Assembly: GCA_005656395.1 (NCBI GenBank)
Contig: SRSI01000004.1
Coordinates: 620,001-684,000, forward strand
From: Strongyloides papillosus
Lineage: Eukaryota > Nematoda > Chromadorea > Rhabditida > Strongyloididae
DNA length: 64,000 bases
Reading direction: 5' to 3'
Part shown: positions 9,599-23,650 of the stretch, piece by piece
How the letters are laid out: the number at the start of each line of letters is the position of its first letter
How positions within the stretch are numbered: the stretch's first letter is position 1
Position numbers and translations under genes: made by a program
The notes under the pieces: model-generated
The model's database searches: none
What the model was told of the DNA's origin: nothing
What the model saw: only the letters and a program-made list of their open reading frames with translations

Positions 9599-12500
9599 CT
9601 AGCGATCACTATTTGGGGCTAATGTTTTTGTTGGGACATATTGTCCTATAAAGGACCCATCTTCTGTAAATCGTCCTGGATCTCCATCACCATACTCGGC
9701 CATTGAATCAGTTTCAGAACCAGTTTGACTATGTCCAGCTAATGATCTCCCTTCTTCATTTGTTCCATTATCATATTCACCAAAATTTCTATCTTTTCCT
9801 AGCATTGGCTCTCTTCCTTGTAAACGCTCCTTCTCCGAAACAGGATATTTTTGACCTCTTTGACGTAAAATAAGGCATATTATACAAAGAAGTATACAAA
9901 GAAGTAGTAAAAGAAGTATAATTAATAAAATCCACCAAAATCTTCCAAATTTACTTGAACTTCCAATAGTTTGAATGTGGTGAATTCTTGAAGGTGTCTG
10001 TTTTATATTACCATCTTCATCCGTATACTGTGCTACAACCTGAACGTCATACTTTGTTCCTGGTTCTAAATTTTTAATATTGGCTTCTAAAGTATCATCA
10101 GTTGTCGGTAATTCTATCCAATCGTCAGTTCCTTTCTCACGGTATTGAACAATATGACTATTTCCAACTGGTCTTTTTGTGTTATCATCAAAATCACCAG
10201 GTACAAAAGTAAGATTAATGTTATCTTCGCCAACTTTAATATTTGTAAGTGTTGGAGTTTCAGGATGTACTATAATAGCAAAAATAGTCGTAAAAAAGTA
10301 TAATAATAAAATATTCATTTCTTTTTATAAAGTGTATGTTTAGAATAAAAATTATTATGTTAAAATATATTTATATATGTTAGTATAAAAGAAAAATTAT
10401 ACTTTTACAAAAAGAATGAATAACTAAAAATCCTCTATTATGATAAAAGGTTGTCCTATATATATACATAAATATAAATATATATATGTTTATTAAAACT
10501 CATCCTACTTATTCTCTATTTTAATAAAAGTGCCAGCCATACACTTAGAAATTGTTTTGTATAAAGAGTATACTTGTGAATTAATATAAAGTAACAATTT
10601 TTATAAATAAAAGAAAATATTACTAATTAATGGAGAACCATATGATACATTTCTACCAAATATGTAATAAAATAAAGAAGACTGTAAATTTTTAGAATAT
10701 AAATTTGAAAAAGCTATTGAAGATTCAATAATAAAAATAAATGTACCATATGCGTTCATTTAATTAATATTTTTATAAAACATATACCACCCGTTTTTAT
10801 AATAATAAATATAACTTACAATCAGTTGCAATATCCTCAGATAATGTTTTTGCATCTGCTGAATTTGGTGCACCAACACCAGCATTTGTATTTCCATAAA
10901 CTTTAATACGATATCTAGTATCTGGAGTTAAATTTGTCAATCTAATTTCTGTTTTATCATAGGGAACTATTTCAGGTGAGTGACATTGCAACGTTTTTCC
11001 TGATGCCTCATCAATAGTACAATATTCAACTGTATAATGTTGTAAATTACCATGTATATGTTTAGGTTTATCCCACCTTACCATTATAACACCATTCTCT
11101 CCGGGTGAACGATTATTCATGGGATAAGCACCTAATCTTCTTACGGGTGTTGGTACACCTTCCTCTGTCCTAAATGATATTGGTTCTGTGGGTGTTCCCG
11201 CATTTTGTCCATTCAATACAGATATTTGTGCATAATTTATAGCATTAGGTTTTAAACCAGTAACAATTCCACCAGTTGCTTCTGGTGAAAATATAACAGT
11301 TTTTTTATTATTAGGAATTTTTATTGATTTATCTTCATCATTGAAAGACCTTTTTATACGCTCTTTACTAATATAACGACGTTTTTTAGATTTTGATTCT
11401 TTATCAGAATCTTCCATATCAGTGAAATATTCATCGTCATCTTCATCAATATACCAATGTGTTATTTGGTATCCAGTAAAATTTCCACTGACAGCAGAGG
11501 GATCTACAGGATCCCAACTAAATTCGGCAGTAGTAGATCCAGCCTTAATTAATTTAAAGTTTGTTGGTGTTACACCAGGATCTCCTTCACCAGTTCTTCC
11601 TTCGATAGTCTCTGGTGATACAATAGCTGGTCCTAATTCATTCTTTGCTATAACTTGAACTTCATATGATTCAAATGGCCTATCCTCATCAAATTCAATA
11701 CTTTGCTTATTTGCAAATGGATCACTTACTTCAATTGATTTCCATGAACCACCTGATTTTGGTTTATATTGTATCTCATACCCAAAATTAGGACCATTCC
11801 ATTCTTCTCTGGGCATAGCATTCCAATAAACAATAAGATTATCGGGTTGAGATCCTTGTACTTTAACACCTGATGGATTTCTAAATGGTGGTTTTGGTGA
11901 TGTTTCACATGAGCCTTTAACTTTCATAGGAGAACTATCACCGACAGCATTTCTAGCTATAACTCTAAAGACATAACGACCATATGGTTTTAAGCTAATT
12001 GTTAGTGAGGCACGAACCATCCTTTGTCCATTCTCAATATGTTCATTTTGTTCAGCAAAAACAGGGACTGGGTGCGTTCTCCATGCTGTATTATCAACAT
12101 CTGGATCTGGTAAGTATTGTGACCAAAATTCTTTAACCGGCGAGATGACATTTGCATCTTCTAAATGTTCAAAATTAACTTTGACAGTATAATCTTTTTC
12201 ATTACAATCTGTAATGTAGGCAGCATGAGGTGGAGCAGGCACATCTTGAATTGTTATTTGAATACTTTTAGTAGCGGAATCAAGCTTTGTGTTGGCATTG
12301 CATGTGTATTCAGCCGAATCATATTGTGTTGGATTTTTAATGATAAGTGTATTGTCATCATCAATTTCATAGGCTCCTGAATCTAATCTATCTTGATCTA
12401 ATGGTTTTCCATTGACTAACCACTCATAATTCACCTCCAACCTGTTGTCATGGTGAGCAGAGCATGGTAACCTGAGAACCTCACCAGCGATATGAACTAA

Positions 12501-15500
12501 GGTAGGTTCTTCAAAATCAGTTAAGTGTGTTGGTTTTCTAACGGAAACTTTTGAGGCTCCTGTTGCCATACCATATTTATTTATACCAATGCACTTATAT
12601 TCACCTTCTGTATCTTCATTAACTTTTGTAATTATAAGTTTTCCAACTCCATTAGGATCAACGGGAATTATTTCATGAGGTATTCCAAGTAAATTAGGGC
12701 TTTCCCATGTTATATTTGCAATTGGTGAGGCGAAAAATTTACATGAAAGTTCTAGTTCTTTTCCCTCAACAGCTTCTACTTCACCTGAATCCTCTAATAA
12801 TTGTGGCTTAAATGCTAGTAAATTAAGATAAAAGTTAGTCCATAGATAACCATGTTTGTTTTCAGATTTACACTGATAAACAGCATTATCGCCAGCACCA
12901 TGTATTCCTTTTTTGACATCATAAATAGTCAATTTAGAACCATCAATCACCCATTTCTCTCCTGCCTTTGGATTTATCATTTCAACACCATTCTTATAAA
13001 ATGTGACAACTGGTGGAGGTTTTCCACTTGTTTTACAATCAAAAATGACAGTCTCCCCTTCACTAGTATTTGTGTTTGCTGGCGGTTGATCAGGCCAATA
13101 TGGGGCAGCTGAAATTACACGAAAAGATATTTGATAATGTTTTATTTATAAGACAAAAAAAATTTACCTTCAACAACGACATTAAAAGACCTATCAATAT
13201 CACTATGTGCTGGAAATTTACAATCATACCTACCAGCCTTATTCATAGTGACATTAAATACTAGTGTTTTTCCATAAGATTCAAACAAAAATCCATCATT
13301 ATTATCTTCTGATATAATATGTCCATTGTGATACCATTTTGGTTTTGGTTCAGGACTAAAAATAATTTATATTATTATTTTTTCTAACAATAGTAATAAC
13401 TTACTATCCAGAAAAGAAGCAATGAAGTTTATGAGTATTTCCATTAAGAGCAATTGGAGAACTTTGATTTACATACTGTTCAGCAGGTGGAACGTTTGAG
13501 GATACTAAAAATAAAACAAATATGTGTCAATTAATTAATAAACATACAGCTTCTTCTTCTATTTGTAGTAACTTGTAAAGAAAACTGGCTCCCAAATTTG
13601 TAATCTTTTAATTTTGTATTTTCGGCTGTACATGTGTAATATCGGTTTGGCTTGAAATCAGATTCTTTGACGTAATGGAAAAAAATTGTACCCTATTAAA
13701 ACATACCTCGTTTAATAAAATTGTAAGAGCAAAAAATTTTAGTATAATATTTTGTAGCATGAGTAATTAAATGTGGTAGCCTTGAATAATGTAGAATACT
13801 ACTAATAAACCCTTCAAATTTTATATTTAAATATGTATAAAAAATTTTATAATTATCATACAAGCTGTAAAATCAAAATAATATAAAAAAAATTAGAAAT
13901 TTAGGAAAGTCGTATGCCCTGTGAATTTCAAATAATAAAATATTTCTATGATCTAACCATAAATATTTGTATCGTCAGTAAAATATATAAAATATACTAG
14001 TTGTTTAAATGTCAACATTAAATATGCATCGAAATAAATAGGCATGAATATGGACATGAATATTTACTTTTTCATATAAAATTTTTTTATATATTTAAAA
14101 GTTCTTACTTTGATAATATAATAATAATAATATTCAACTTTTGACTAATTTTAAAAAGGTATAAATAACTTGAAGGTACTTAAAAAGATAGTATTACACA
14201 CTTACTATTATATAATAATGTAGGCACATCTTTTAATGAGTTAAATAAAACTTAATTATGTTTCACTCAAAAATTGTAACATTGAAATAGTATACATTTC
14301 ATTTTTAATAATTTAAAATTATAATATAATGTATAATGTATAAGAAATTGAGAGGGAGAAAAAGTGTATGTATTTAGTTTAGATAAGTTAAAATAAAATA
14401 AAGACAAAAAGTTAACTTTATAATAAAAGAGGAGACCTCTATTATATGGTTAAGCTTATTTTTCAAGATGTATATAGATAACGGGAAGACACTTGTAACA
14501 AGAAAATTATAACATTTGTATATAAGCCAATGGCAATATATGCTATTCTAACAAATCTATATATATATATATATAAATCCTTAGACTTTATTCTTAAAGT
14601 AATTAAGTAAAGAGAGAAGTTTGTCATTTTAAAAATTTTATTCCTTTTATAGTTATAACATTCTTTTTAACAATTCTTCTTTTTTCTACAATATATCTCT
14701 TGGACAATTACAAAGTTTAATATTTTTTGTGATAAAAAGTGACAATAAATTGTTAAAGAAAATTTTTGTTGTAAAGAATGTACCATAATAAGTAGGGAGT
14801 AATGTATTTTACCATTTTCAATTTTTGAGATTCATTTAACATTACAATTAAAGAACTAACAAGATATAATAAAAATAGTTATAATAGTATAATAAAGATA
14901 AAACTTAGTAGGGCATATTATTATATATAATTTCTTTTTTATCATTTTCATTTTGAAAAGGACAGAGAAAAATATATAAAATTTAAAATTTTATTCATTT
15001 TGTATTATTATGTTATAATCAATAAATAAAAAGCTAAAACTTTTATGCCTTAAGCGAGAATAATATAAATAGCGCATTAGAAAGAACGGTAATAAAATAA
15101 ATGAGTGTGAAATTTTGATAGGAGAATATACATTTCAAGAGTAGGAAGAAAGTATAATTTATATAATAATACGATACATATATTGTTCTACCAATTGATG
15201 TTTAAAATTTTTACAAATTATATGTTAAAACTTATGGTTTAAATTTTTTGAAATTTTATATAAACAAAAATAATGTGTAATAAATAATATATATCATATA
15301 ATTTTCAACAGTTGTTTAGAATACCTCTTAAAGTTAACATTATGATCAAATAATATTAAAAAAAGAAGAGTTTGTATGAAAGCAACCCAGTATCAGTGTA
15401 TATGTATATATATATATATATATATTTGAAGCGTAACCTAAAGTTATTTGAAATATTAACGTTGTTAAAAGAACAAGTTAATAGTACTCTTTCTGATCAA

Positions 15501-16429
15501 ATAAGCATTTTAACATTATTTCTCTCGGTTAAAATCAATTTTAGTTAATTATAATGTCTCACAAAAGGTGTTTAAAATATCGGGATAGAAAAGATAACTC
15601 GATAAATTAACTCTCAATAAAAGTAATATTCTACATATGGCCTTGTTATAATTTTAAATAGATATTTAATTTATAATTAACTTACTTCTTCATTTGTTGA
15701 GATGTGGGAACTATTTATTGAGTCAAATGAACCTTCTTCATCACCTTTAAAAATCCAGTAAACACGAGCAGGTGGATTTGATTCGGGTGGGGTGCAATTT
15801 CTACTATATGGCTCACCAAGTTCTACTTTGACAACCTCAGCTCTTTGTTTAGGAAAATAATGAATCCCTAATAAATTATTTGTTAATTATTTAATGGAAA
15901 TTTAAAACATACAAGTTTGTCGGAGAGTGATTTTTTCAGAAACAGCTGTACCATTATCATTAGAAACTTCACATTGATATTCGCCTTCATCATCAGCTGT
16001 CAATCTTGAAAATACAAAACTTCCATCTGATGGTTTTTGTGCAATACGATCACTATACATTGCTAAATTGAAAGGTTTACCATTTTTTTTCCATGTATAA
16101 ACTGGTGGGGGATTACCAATACCAGAACATTTTAATGTCCTTTCCTTTAAATAATCAAGCATCTCTGAGTTTGATGATATTGTATTTTCAACAGTAAAAT
16201 AAATAATTGGATCATTGGGTTCATGAATAAGTCTTGGTGGTGATGGAATTGATGCCCAATCAATTTTAACAACACCAGTAACTAAATTAATAAAAATAAT
16301 TATTGGTTGACTTTTTTTAAATGTAAAATTACCTGTTGAGGTATAAATAATTAATAGTATTATCAATAATGATGGAATATTTAGGCATAGCTGCCTATAA
16401 TTACTATTATTGAAGGCCAAATTGGCCAT
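9599..16429 (-). CDS. sax-7: L1CAM family neural adhesion molecule (SAX-7/LAD-1-like), full length
   Basis: Homophilic cell-adhesion receptor that links neighbouring cells and neurites to ankyrin. Eight minus-strand exons join in phase: 16333-16429, 15913-16281, 15686-15867, 13548-13692, 13405-13504, 13168-13355, 10820-13108 and 9599-10269, giving 1346 residues. Order: signal peptide, six Ig domains (about 40-648), five FnIII (about 649-1226), one TM (about 1234-1258) and an 88-residue tail. The tail carries FIGQY at 1330-1334, the ankyrin-binding motif of L1/neurofascin/SAX-7. In FnIII-3 a basic, acidic-flanked insert ends in RIKR (944-947), a furin-type site where L1CAMs are known to be cleaved. 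The C-terminus (APNSDR) is not an obvious PDZ ligand. Introns are short except a 1993-nt intron (13693-15685) inside Ig2 and a 550-nt intron before the last exon. The length matches the family (about 1250). The Ig2 exon boundaries are the least certain part. Confidence 0.9.
13693..15685 (-). other. Long intron of the sax-7-like gene
   Basis: A 1993-nt intron, far larger than the other introns in this window, split between the two halves of Ig2. It holds only AT-rich sequence and two short TA runs (about 14562-14575 and 15398-15425). No nested gene or RNA is seen. Its size suggests it could carry control elements, but I see none by name. Confidence 0.7.
15398..15425. repeat. TA microsatellite
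   Basis: An almost pure TA dinucleotide run of about 26-28 bp inside the long sax-7 intron. A shorter run lies near 14562-14575. Confidence 0.8.
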
Positions 16430-16440
16430 TTCTAGAAAAA
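16430..16440 (-). promoter_or_regulatory. Splice acceptor just before the sax-7 start
   Basis: Reading the minus strand, a pyrimidine-rich ttttttctag ends two bases before the ATG at 16429. This fits a spliced-leader trans-splice acceptor, as is common in nematodes, or the end of a 5' UTR intron. It supports this ATG as the start codon. Confidence 0.5.
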
Positions 16441-19400
16441 ATAATTAAAAAATTTGTTTAAAAAATTTAATAAGCATTATTATACTAATAACATATAAAA
16501 TGGATATTAGAAGGGATATAATAATAAATTGACCATTAATGTATGTCTCGGCGCGTAATAAAACTTATCATATTGGATGATGGAAAAGAAAAAACAAAGT
16601 ACCCATAAAAGTTATATGTAACAAGCTGTGCTGACACAACAGCAGGTGTTGACCGGATTTGTATTGATTTACTCATAAGGCATTTAACTAAAAACAGTGT
16701 TACAATTGGCATATATATTCAGATATTATTCATTCACTTATAATGTGTATATATTTGCCTCTGAAATGTAAATAAACACATTTAAGTTAAAAAGTTAATA
16801 GTATTATAGAATATGAAGAATTAATTTCTATCTAACATTGTAATTTAAAATATTATGAAAGTGAAACAAATATTTAAAGATAGGTTCTAAATTTACTTTA
16901 AGAACTATTAAGGGTATATATTTATATTAAACATAAACATTATTATTATTACTAACAAATTACAAGTATAAAAATGAAAGAGTAATAAAGAGTGTAAGCT
17001 TTATGAAGACATCTAAATTTACTTTCGTTAATAGTTATCAGATTCTGATTAAACAAGATAAAGTATAGCCTTGAAAGATTTTAAGTGGTCCAATTGTGAA
17101 CTATTGTTAAAGGAAGTGAATAAAGATATTTCTATTACATTAAATGAAATTTTATTTTTGGCCATAAAATTTTCTTTTTAATACAAAAGATGTATATATT
17201 AGAAAAAGTTATCACTTGTTAATGTCCTGTGAATTGAAATTTAAATTAATTTTAAGTAACTGGGACTTGGAATATCTCCCCTTTATCAGATATAATAAAT
17301 GTAAACAATTTATAACAGATGAGTAAGTTGGATGTTTATAATATACTGGTTTTTAATATACATATAATAACTATAAGGTTAATTATGATCAATTTAATTT
17401 AAAAGGTGACAGTACGTTCATAAATATCATTGATAATGATATGTTTTCTAACTAACAATTATATATATTAAAATATGTTATAAATGATATATTATGTTAT
17501 TATTTTAAAGTAGTTAATAAAATATCTTAAGAATGGCATATAATTAATAAATATATGATAAGAGAAAGTCATTAATCAAAGTTTACATTGTGTTATTTAT
17601 TTATTCAGTGATAAAGAAAATTTGTATGTAAAATTAAAATTAGCTTAAATTTAATATTATACAAAAATAATGTAACTGTAGCTAATTTTTATGATTAAAT
17701 TTTTATAAGATGAACATAATATTAGTAGGAGTATCTAGATATATTTTAAAATTGGGATGAGGTGGAATGCTAATATTTAATATAAAGTAAATAACTCCAA
17801 GAATGTTTACAATTGTGCTTTATTAAAAATGATTTTGACGTAGAAAAGAATAATGGTAAAGTACGCATATATTATAGTAAAATTTTATATTACTTTAAAT
17901 GAAATTGTTTTTAAATATTTTTGTCATATTTAGCTATGACCATATTTTTGTTGTAAAGTCCCTAAGCAACAATAATACAAATATATACTATATATACATT
18001 TAAATTATATCATGATATTTTTATACTTTGTATAGAAGAAAGAAAATTTAATTATCTTTAAAAGAAAAGTTTCTAATTTTAAAATTAAGAGAAAATAAAT
18101 ACTAAAGGTAATGTTAGCCATTTTATCTAAACATCTTTACAATATAAAACTATACATAATATTAAATTTCTAATACCGAAATGCTTTTGGTTCAAATGAA
18201 AGAAAGAGTTAACCTAGAACATTTTTGGGAGATTATATAAGTTCTAAGATGTCGGCCACTAAAATAGAAGATTGTGGTGGAAAAAAGAAAGCGCAACCTC
18301 TTGATGTGATGCTTTGAATTGATGAGATAAAAATTGATGAGATAATTTTGATGATATAAATTTGATGAGATAATTATTATGCGCTACAATTTTTTTGATG
18401 AATATTTTATAATTTCGCGCCAACACTTGGGGATAGTAAAATTAAAGTAATTTTTTTTCAAAAAATAGCCTTTTATGACAATCGATATAGATTTATAATA
18501 AGCCATATAAAGTTTTTCAATTGTAGTTGTTTCATCTTCAAAACAATAAACTATTATAATAACAAAATAAAACTTCTGACATATGCCAAACGTCACTTTT
18601 TAATATCGTAAATAAATAAAAAAACAATAATGCCAGTTAAAGAAAAAAAAGAGGGAAGATTAGTGAACGATTTAAAAAGTGTGATGAGGTATAAAATTGA
18701 GGAAAATGTAATATATTGTTAAAATTATTTTACATATATTATTTTTAATAAGGCAATGAGAACATTATTTCTTACTGAACAGTTGCCTTAAGCTATTTAT
18801 GGAAAGAGTAACTGGCAAACATACATCAAAAGCCTTGGTTTTGTATCATTCTTCATAAGATAAAAGCTTAAGAAATAAAACAAATACAATTTTTACTATA
18901 AAAGAAAAAATTAAATATTTAAATATTGGGAAAGAGTAGTGTATCATGTTTAAAAGAGAAAATTAAAGATATATTTTAAATGTTTTGCCTATAAAAAGAA
19001 AGGCAATTTTTAATGCATCAACATTTGAGTTAGTTACTTACAACATATATATAATACTATCATAAAATAACATTGGCACATATAGTAATACTAGATAATT
19101 TTTGAAATGAAATTGTAAAGTAGGTAGGGCATAGATATTATATATATAATATATATCATTAATTTTTTTTAGGATTTGTCATTGGTAATGTATTATGCTT
19201 TTAACAAATGAATGAGGAGTTTTAAGAATGATATAATTAGTTTACAATCAAAATGATTAATAATGCCAATTTATTTATATGTTAAGTAAAGTGTCCATTG
19301 TTGTTTTTTTTAAACTCCTTTAATTTTGATTAGACAATGGAATAAAGAAAAGTGAACAGATGCTCTAATAATTTGGTATAGTTTAGAATAATTATGAAAA

Positions 19401-20366
19401 GGACACATGCCTGAATTCAACGAGCCGATAAGTTTAAAATGAATCATAATTATTTTTTCGTATTTTTGATTTACGGTGCTTATTGTTGACAGGAAAGTTT
19501 TATTTTAAAATGCTAGTAAAAGATAGAGTCTGTTTCCTGTTTTAAAATAGTTAAAGTGATGCCGCAACTATTTTACACACCAGGAGTTTATTATTAAAAT
19601 TTGCTGTGGGCGGCATTGATGGTGGAGGGGAGTTGGAGGAAAATGATGTAAATTAGTTTTACTAATGTTTGAAGATATTTTGAATATTAAAAATAAATAT
19701 TTGCAACAACAATCACTTATTTTAAACTTTTCCAAGCACTTGCAACTCTTTTGATTGGTCAATTATTTATTACCTTTAAACAAAAATTTGATCTGCGATA
19801 ATAAATTAAAAATTTATAACAAATGGTATATCATGGCAAGGGCATTGTTTTTTTTTATTTTATAAAAAAGAAGCATCTATTTTAAATAAACGAAACATTT
19901 TTATGTCTTATCGTTATTGCATTCGTCGTAAAGTTTATAATTAACGTTGCAATATTTTTATAATCTATTTTAATTGACTGTAATTGTAACTTGAAATTTT
20001 AACATTTCTTTTTGTATTGGGTCATTTTTCAATAAAAATTTAATACTTATCACGTAACGCAATGTAATTTTGGGTTGATTAATCTTTAACATTTATCAAC
20101 ATTTTTCGACTAGCAATACCAAATAAAAGAGATCACGCCATTTACAACGGGAGAATGTATCAATATAACTTTTTCTCATACTATTAGATAAAATTTTTAT
20201 CAAAGACTGTCTAATATAACCTAAGATATGAAAGTGATTGACAGATTACATACATATAATTAGACAATACTTATATTTTAGTCTACTTAAGGCTTTCCCA
20301 TTAACTGAAAATATTACAATCACCAATATTGAATTTTATTTTGACTTTCTAAAAGTGTTATAAAAA
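16441..20366. other. Gene-poor 3.9-kb region between divergent genes
   Basis: Lies between the sax-7 start (minus) and the desaturase start (plus), so it should contain both promoters. It is AT-rich with no supported gene. Small frames at 18384-18596 and 19568-19762 on the minus strand look accidental. A short degenerate tandem repeat sits at 18316-18374. Confidence 0.55.
18316..18374. repeat. Degenerate short tandem repeat
   Basis: Four imperfect copies of a 14-18-bp unit, aattgatgagataa or close variants (aattgatgagat, ttttgatgatat, atttgatgagat), stand in tandem. No function is implied by the sequence. Confidence 0.7.
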
Positions 20367-21829
20367 ATGTCTTCTGAGGGTGATTGTATTAATGAAATTT
20401 CAATAAGGCCTATTAAAATAAAAATAGATGATGAATGGTTAGAGATATCTGAAGATGTTATTAAAAACCATCCAGGAGGTGCTGTAATTTTGCAATATAG
20501 GTAAATATAATATAATTTTTCCATTGTTTTATTTTTATATTTTAGTGATGCTGATGCAACCCATATATTTCATGCATTCCATGAAGGTTCTGAAGTCGCA
20601 TATAAACAATTAAATTGGTTAAAAAAACACAAAACAATAAATGTAAAGAATGATCCAATAGTAGCAAAGGCAAGTCAAAAAGATTGTAGTGATATAAATG
20701 TTTCAACCTATGATTATTCATTAGAACAAGAAAAAAATATGGTTAAAAATTTTGAAAAAATGAGAGAAAAAATTTATGAGTATGGTTTATTAGATGATGA
20801 CCAAGCTTTTTATATAAGAAAGACATTTGACACACTTACTATAATGGGTATCGCATTTTTCCTTCAATATTATGGATGGTATTTTTTTTCAGCTTTAGCA
20901 TTAGCATTAGCATGGCAACAATTAGGATGGTTATGTCATGAATATTGTCACCATCAGCCAGGAAAAGATAGAAAATTTAATAATGTTATGTCAATTTTCC
21001 TTGGTAATTTTTGTCAAGGATTCTCACGAGATTGGTGGAAGGATAAACACAATACCCATCATGCAACAACAAATATCATTGGTATGTTTATCTTCTTTTT
21101 AATGATATTTTAAAAATAACCATTTAATGATTTTAAGATCATGATACTGATATTGACTTGACACCATTAGTTGCATTTGTACCAAAACAATTGAAATATT
21201 TCAAACAACCAGTAGAAAAATTACTTCTCAAAATAATTCCATATCAACATTTATATTTTACTTTAATGCTTCCATTAATTCGTGTCTCCTGGACTTCTCA
21301 ATCACTAATTTTTGTATTCGCCCAAAGTACTAGTCAATTTAAACAATATAGAATAAATTCATTCTGGGAACAAGCAAGTATTATTGGTCATTGGACTTGG
21401 GTATTAGCACAGTTATACTTCCTTCCAAATACAACAACAAGAGTTTGGTACTTCTTACTTTCACAACTCCTTGGGGGTTTTCTTATTGGTTTTGTTGTCA
21501 CTTATAACCATAATTCAGTTGATAAGTACCCTGAAAATAGTAGAATACTAAATAATTTTGTTGCTCATCAAATATTAACAACAAGAAATATGAATCCTGG
21601 GGTTTTTACTGATTGGTTATGGGGTGGTTTAAACTACCAAATTGAGCATCACCTTTTCCCTACAATGCCAAGATCAAGATTGAATGCATGCAGTAAATTA
21701 GTTAAACAATTTTGTAAAGAAAATGGACTCCCATATTATTGTGATGACTATATTACAGGTTATAAAGAAAATTTGAAGCAACTTGAAAAAGTAGCTCAAC
21801 TATCAGCAAAAAATGTAAAATTGGAATAA
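20367..21829 (+). CDS. fat-3: Front-end fatty acid desaturase (FAT-3/FAT-4 type, delta-6/delta-5)
   Basis: ER membrane enzyme that adds a double bond between an existing one and the carboxyl end in C18-C20 polyunsaturated fatty acid synthesis. Three exons, 20367-20500, 20546-21081 and 21138-21829, with 45- and 56-nt introns, give 453 residues. The N-terminal cytochrome b5 domain carries HPGG at 35-38 and a second heme-ligand His at 54 or 57. Three His boxes are present: HEYCHH (176-181), HNTHH (213-217) and QIEHH (391-395), where Gln replaces the first His as in front-end desaturases. Several hydrophobic stretches lie between boxes two and three. Blocks such as FHAFHEGS, GFSRDWWKDKHNTHH and NHNSVDKYP resemble C. 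elegans FAT-3 more than I can recall for FAT-4, but delta-6 versus delta-5 specificity cannot be settled here. No neighbour suggests an operon. Confidence 0.93.
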
Positions 21830-21993
21830 TTTTTAATGATTAAAAATATATATTTGTTTAAAATTATTAATATATATACGTGTGTTATGTTGATAGATAT
21901 TAATTTTTATTGTTAAAAAGAAAATATCTAACAAATTTGGGCGTAATTATTTAGTAGCATTACGAGATATATTTTAAAAATTTTCATTGTTTT

Positions 21994-23095
21994 TTATGGT
22001 ATTTTAGAGCCATTCTTTCTTATACAACATAAACTTGGATCAACAGAAAAATCATAAATATAGGATGGGCGTGATTGAAATTCCTTTTCACATAATTTTC
22101 CATATTTTAATATATTATTGTAAAGTTTTTGTAACATTTCTTTATTTTGTTTATGTGTTATGATATATTCATTATTACACCCACGAGATAGATATTCTGT
22201 ATCAAATCGAGGATCATGTAAATATTTAACGTCAAGACCTGCTAGCCAAGCACCGACAGCAACATCTTCACTTTTATAAATTTTTAAAAGTGGAAGATTT
22301 ATTGCAATATATGAGACCAATGAATTTGAGATAACATATCCTCCTCCTAGCTATAAGAATATTATATTATAAAAATTGTTGTAATAACAAATATACCTGA
22401 TATGGAAGATAACGATCACAAAGAATCCAATCAACTTCTTTCCACTTTCCTTTTTTAAATGGTTTAGCTCTACCATCTAAAAAACCCCAATAAAGACGGG
22501 GATGATTAATGTCTTTTAAAGATTTTATTAATGCACCCAATCTAACAAAACTGTCAGAATCAACTTTTAGAAGATATTCAAAATCAAAATGCTCATGGGC
22601 ATATTTAAAGGTATTAGCAGTTTTCAAGGTTAGCAACTGATAATCTTCTATAACATCCGATAAAAATACTAAGTCATTGTAAATATTGTATTCCTCTCTT
22701 AAATTATCTCTAATCTTTTGAGGCATATTTTTTGTACCAATCGGAAAACGATATTGAAAGATGTGTTTCCCACGATTAGATAATTTTAACCAAGTGTTTC
22801 TAATCACCTCTCGTAAATCACCATCATTAGGACTGGTCATTATCATAATTAGTAAGTATGTTTTAGATTTAGGCACAGAAGTATCATTTAGTGAATGTGT
22901 TTTATGCATATTGTTTACATTTTGCAATTTCAAATGTTCCCGTATTACAGATTCACAATTAAGATTTGAAAGAAATGAGAACTGACAGTAGATAATAAAA
23001 ATAACCAGAAATATCCAAGAATAAATAAACAGACGTAACATTGAAAAATGTGATAGAAAATTCATTTTTAAACAATTTACGACATCACTAAACAT
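21994..23095 (-). CDS. sqv-2: Beta-1,3-galactosyltransferase 6 (GAG linker GalT-II, SQV-2-like)
   Basis: Golgi type II enzyme that adds the third sugar (the second galactose) of the tetrasaccharide linker joining heparan and chondroitin sulphate to core proteins. Exons 22397-23095 and 21994-22350, with a 46-nt intron, give 351 residues. A short cytoplasmic tail and a TM (about 19-42) anchor it. The GT31 domain shows REVIRNTW, the metal-binding DSD (179-181), [11 protein letters not shown], the LGGGYV motif right after the intron, and SEDVAVGAW (EDV at 261-263). The end, [18 protein letters not shown] and a final CC pair, matches B3GALT6 rather than other beta3GalTs. The start at 23095 is the longest choice; Met11 or Met19 are possible. 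It lies on the minus strand, 555 nt below the UBE2J2-type gene and convergent with the desaturase. Confidence 0.93.
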
Positions 23096-23650
23096 TTTTT
23101 AATAAGTTAAAAAAATATAAGTATATAAAATACTTTAATAATTCTTAGATATAATTAAGGATAAAAACCAAATAACAAAATTAAATAAAAATAATTAATT
23201 TTTTTTATGTAGACTGCAGATGAGTCACAAAACGTGCTCAGTACTATGCATTTTTTCTATATAAAAGTGCATTAGCTATACATCGCAGGTAGTGCTTATG
23301 TCATAAAAGAATGTATGAATTAACTCTATAACAAAAATAATTAAAATATTACTTATAAAAAGTAATTTATTTTGCAAATTAACTAATTAATTTATCAATT
23401 GCTTCAAGATATTCCGCTTATAATTAAACATCTAAAAAAATTTAAATCTTCCACTGTTTGTAAAATATATATCAATTTATTTCTTTTGGGTAATTTATGG
23501 CCAACCACATTGCATGCAAAAGCAATAGTTAGCAGTATAACTATAGTACTTCTACACAGAAAATAAACAACGTACTGGTCACGTATTCATGATTCACCCT
23601 TTATGTATGCGTTTAATTTATTTTTTGAGAAACTCATCCAAACATTTTTT
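23096..23650. other. Intergenic between sqv-2 and the UBE2J2-type gene
   Basis: AT-rich, no gene. A short GATGAGTCACAAAACGTG piece near 23219-23237 resembles the outer end of the fold-back element at about 2570-2586, but too little matches to call a copy. Confidence 0.4.

Noticed and set aside
23219..23237. Short match to the outer end of the fold-back element (gagtcacaaaacgtg)
   Set aside because: Only about 15 bases agree and the rest of the arm is absent; cannot be told from chance.
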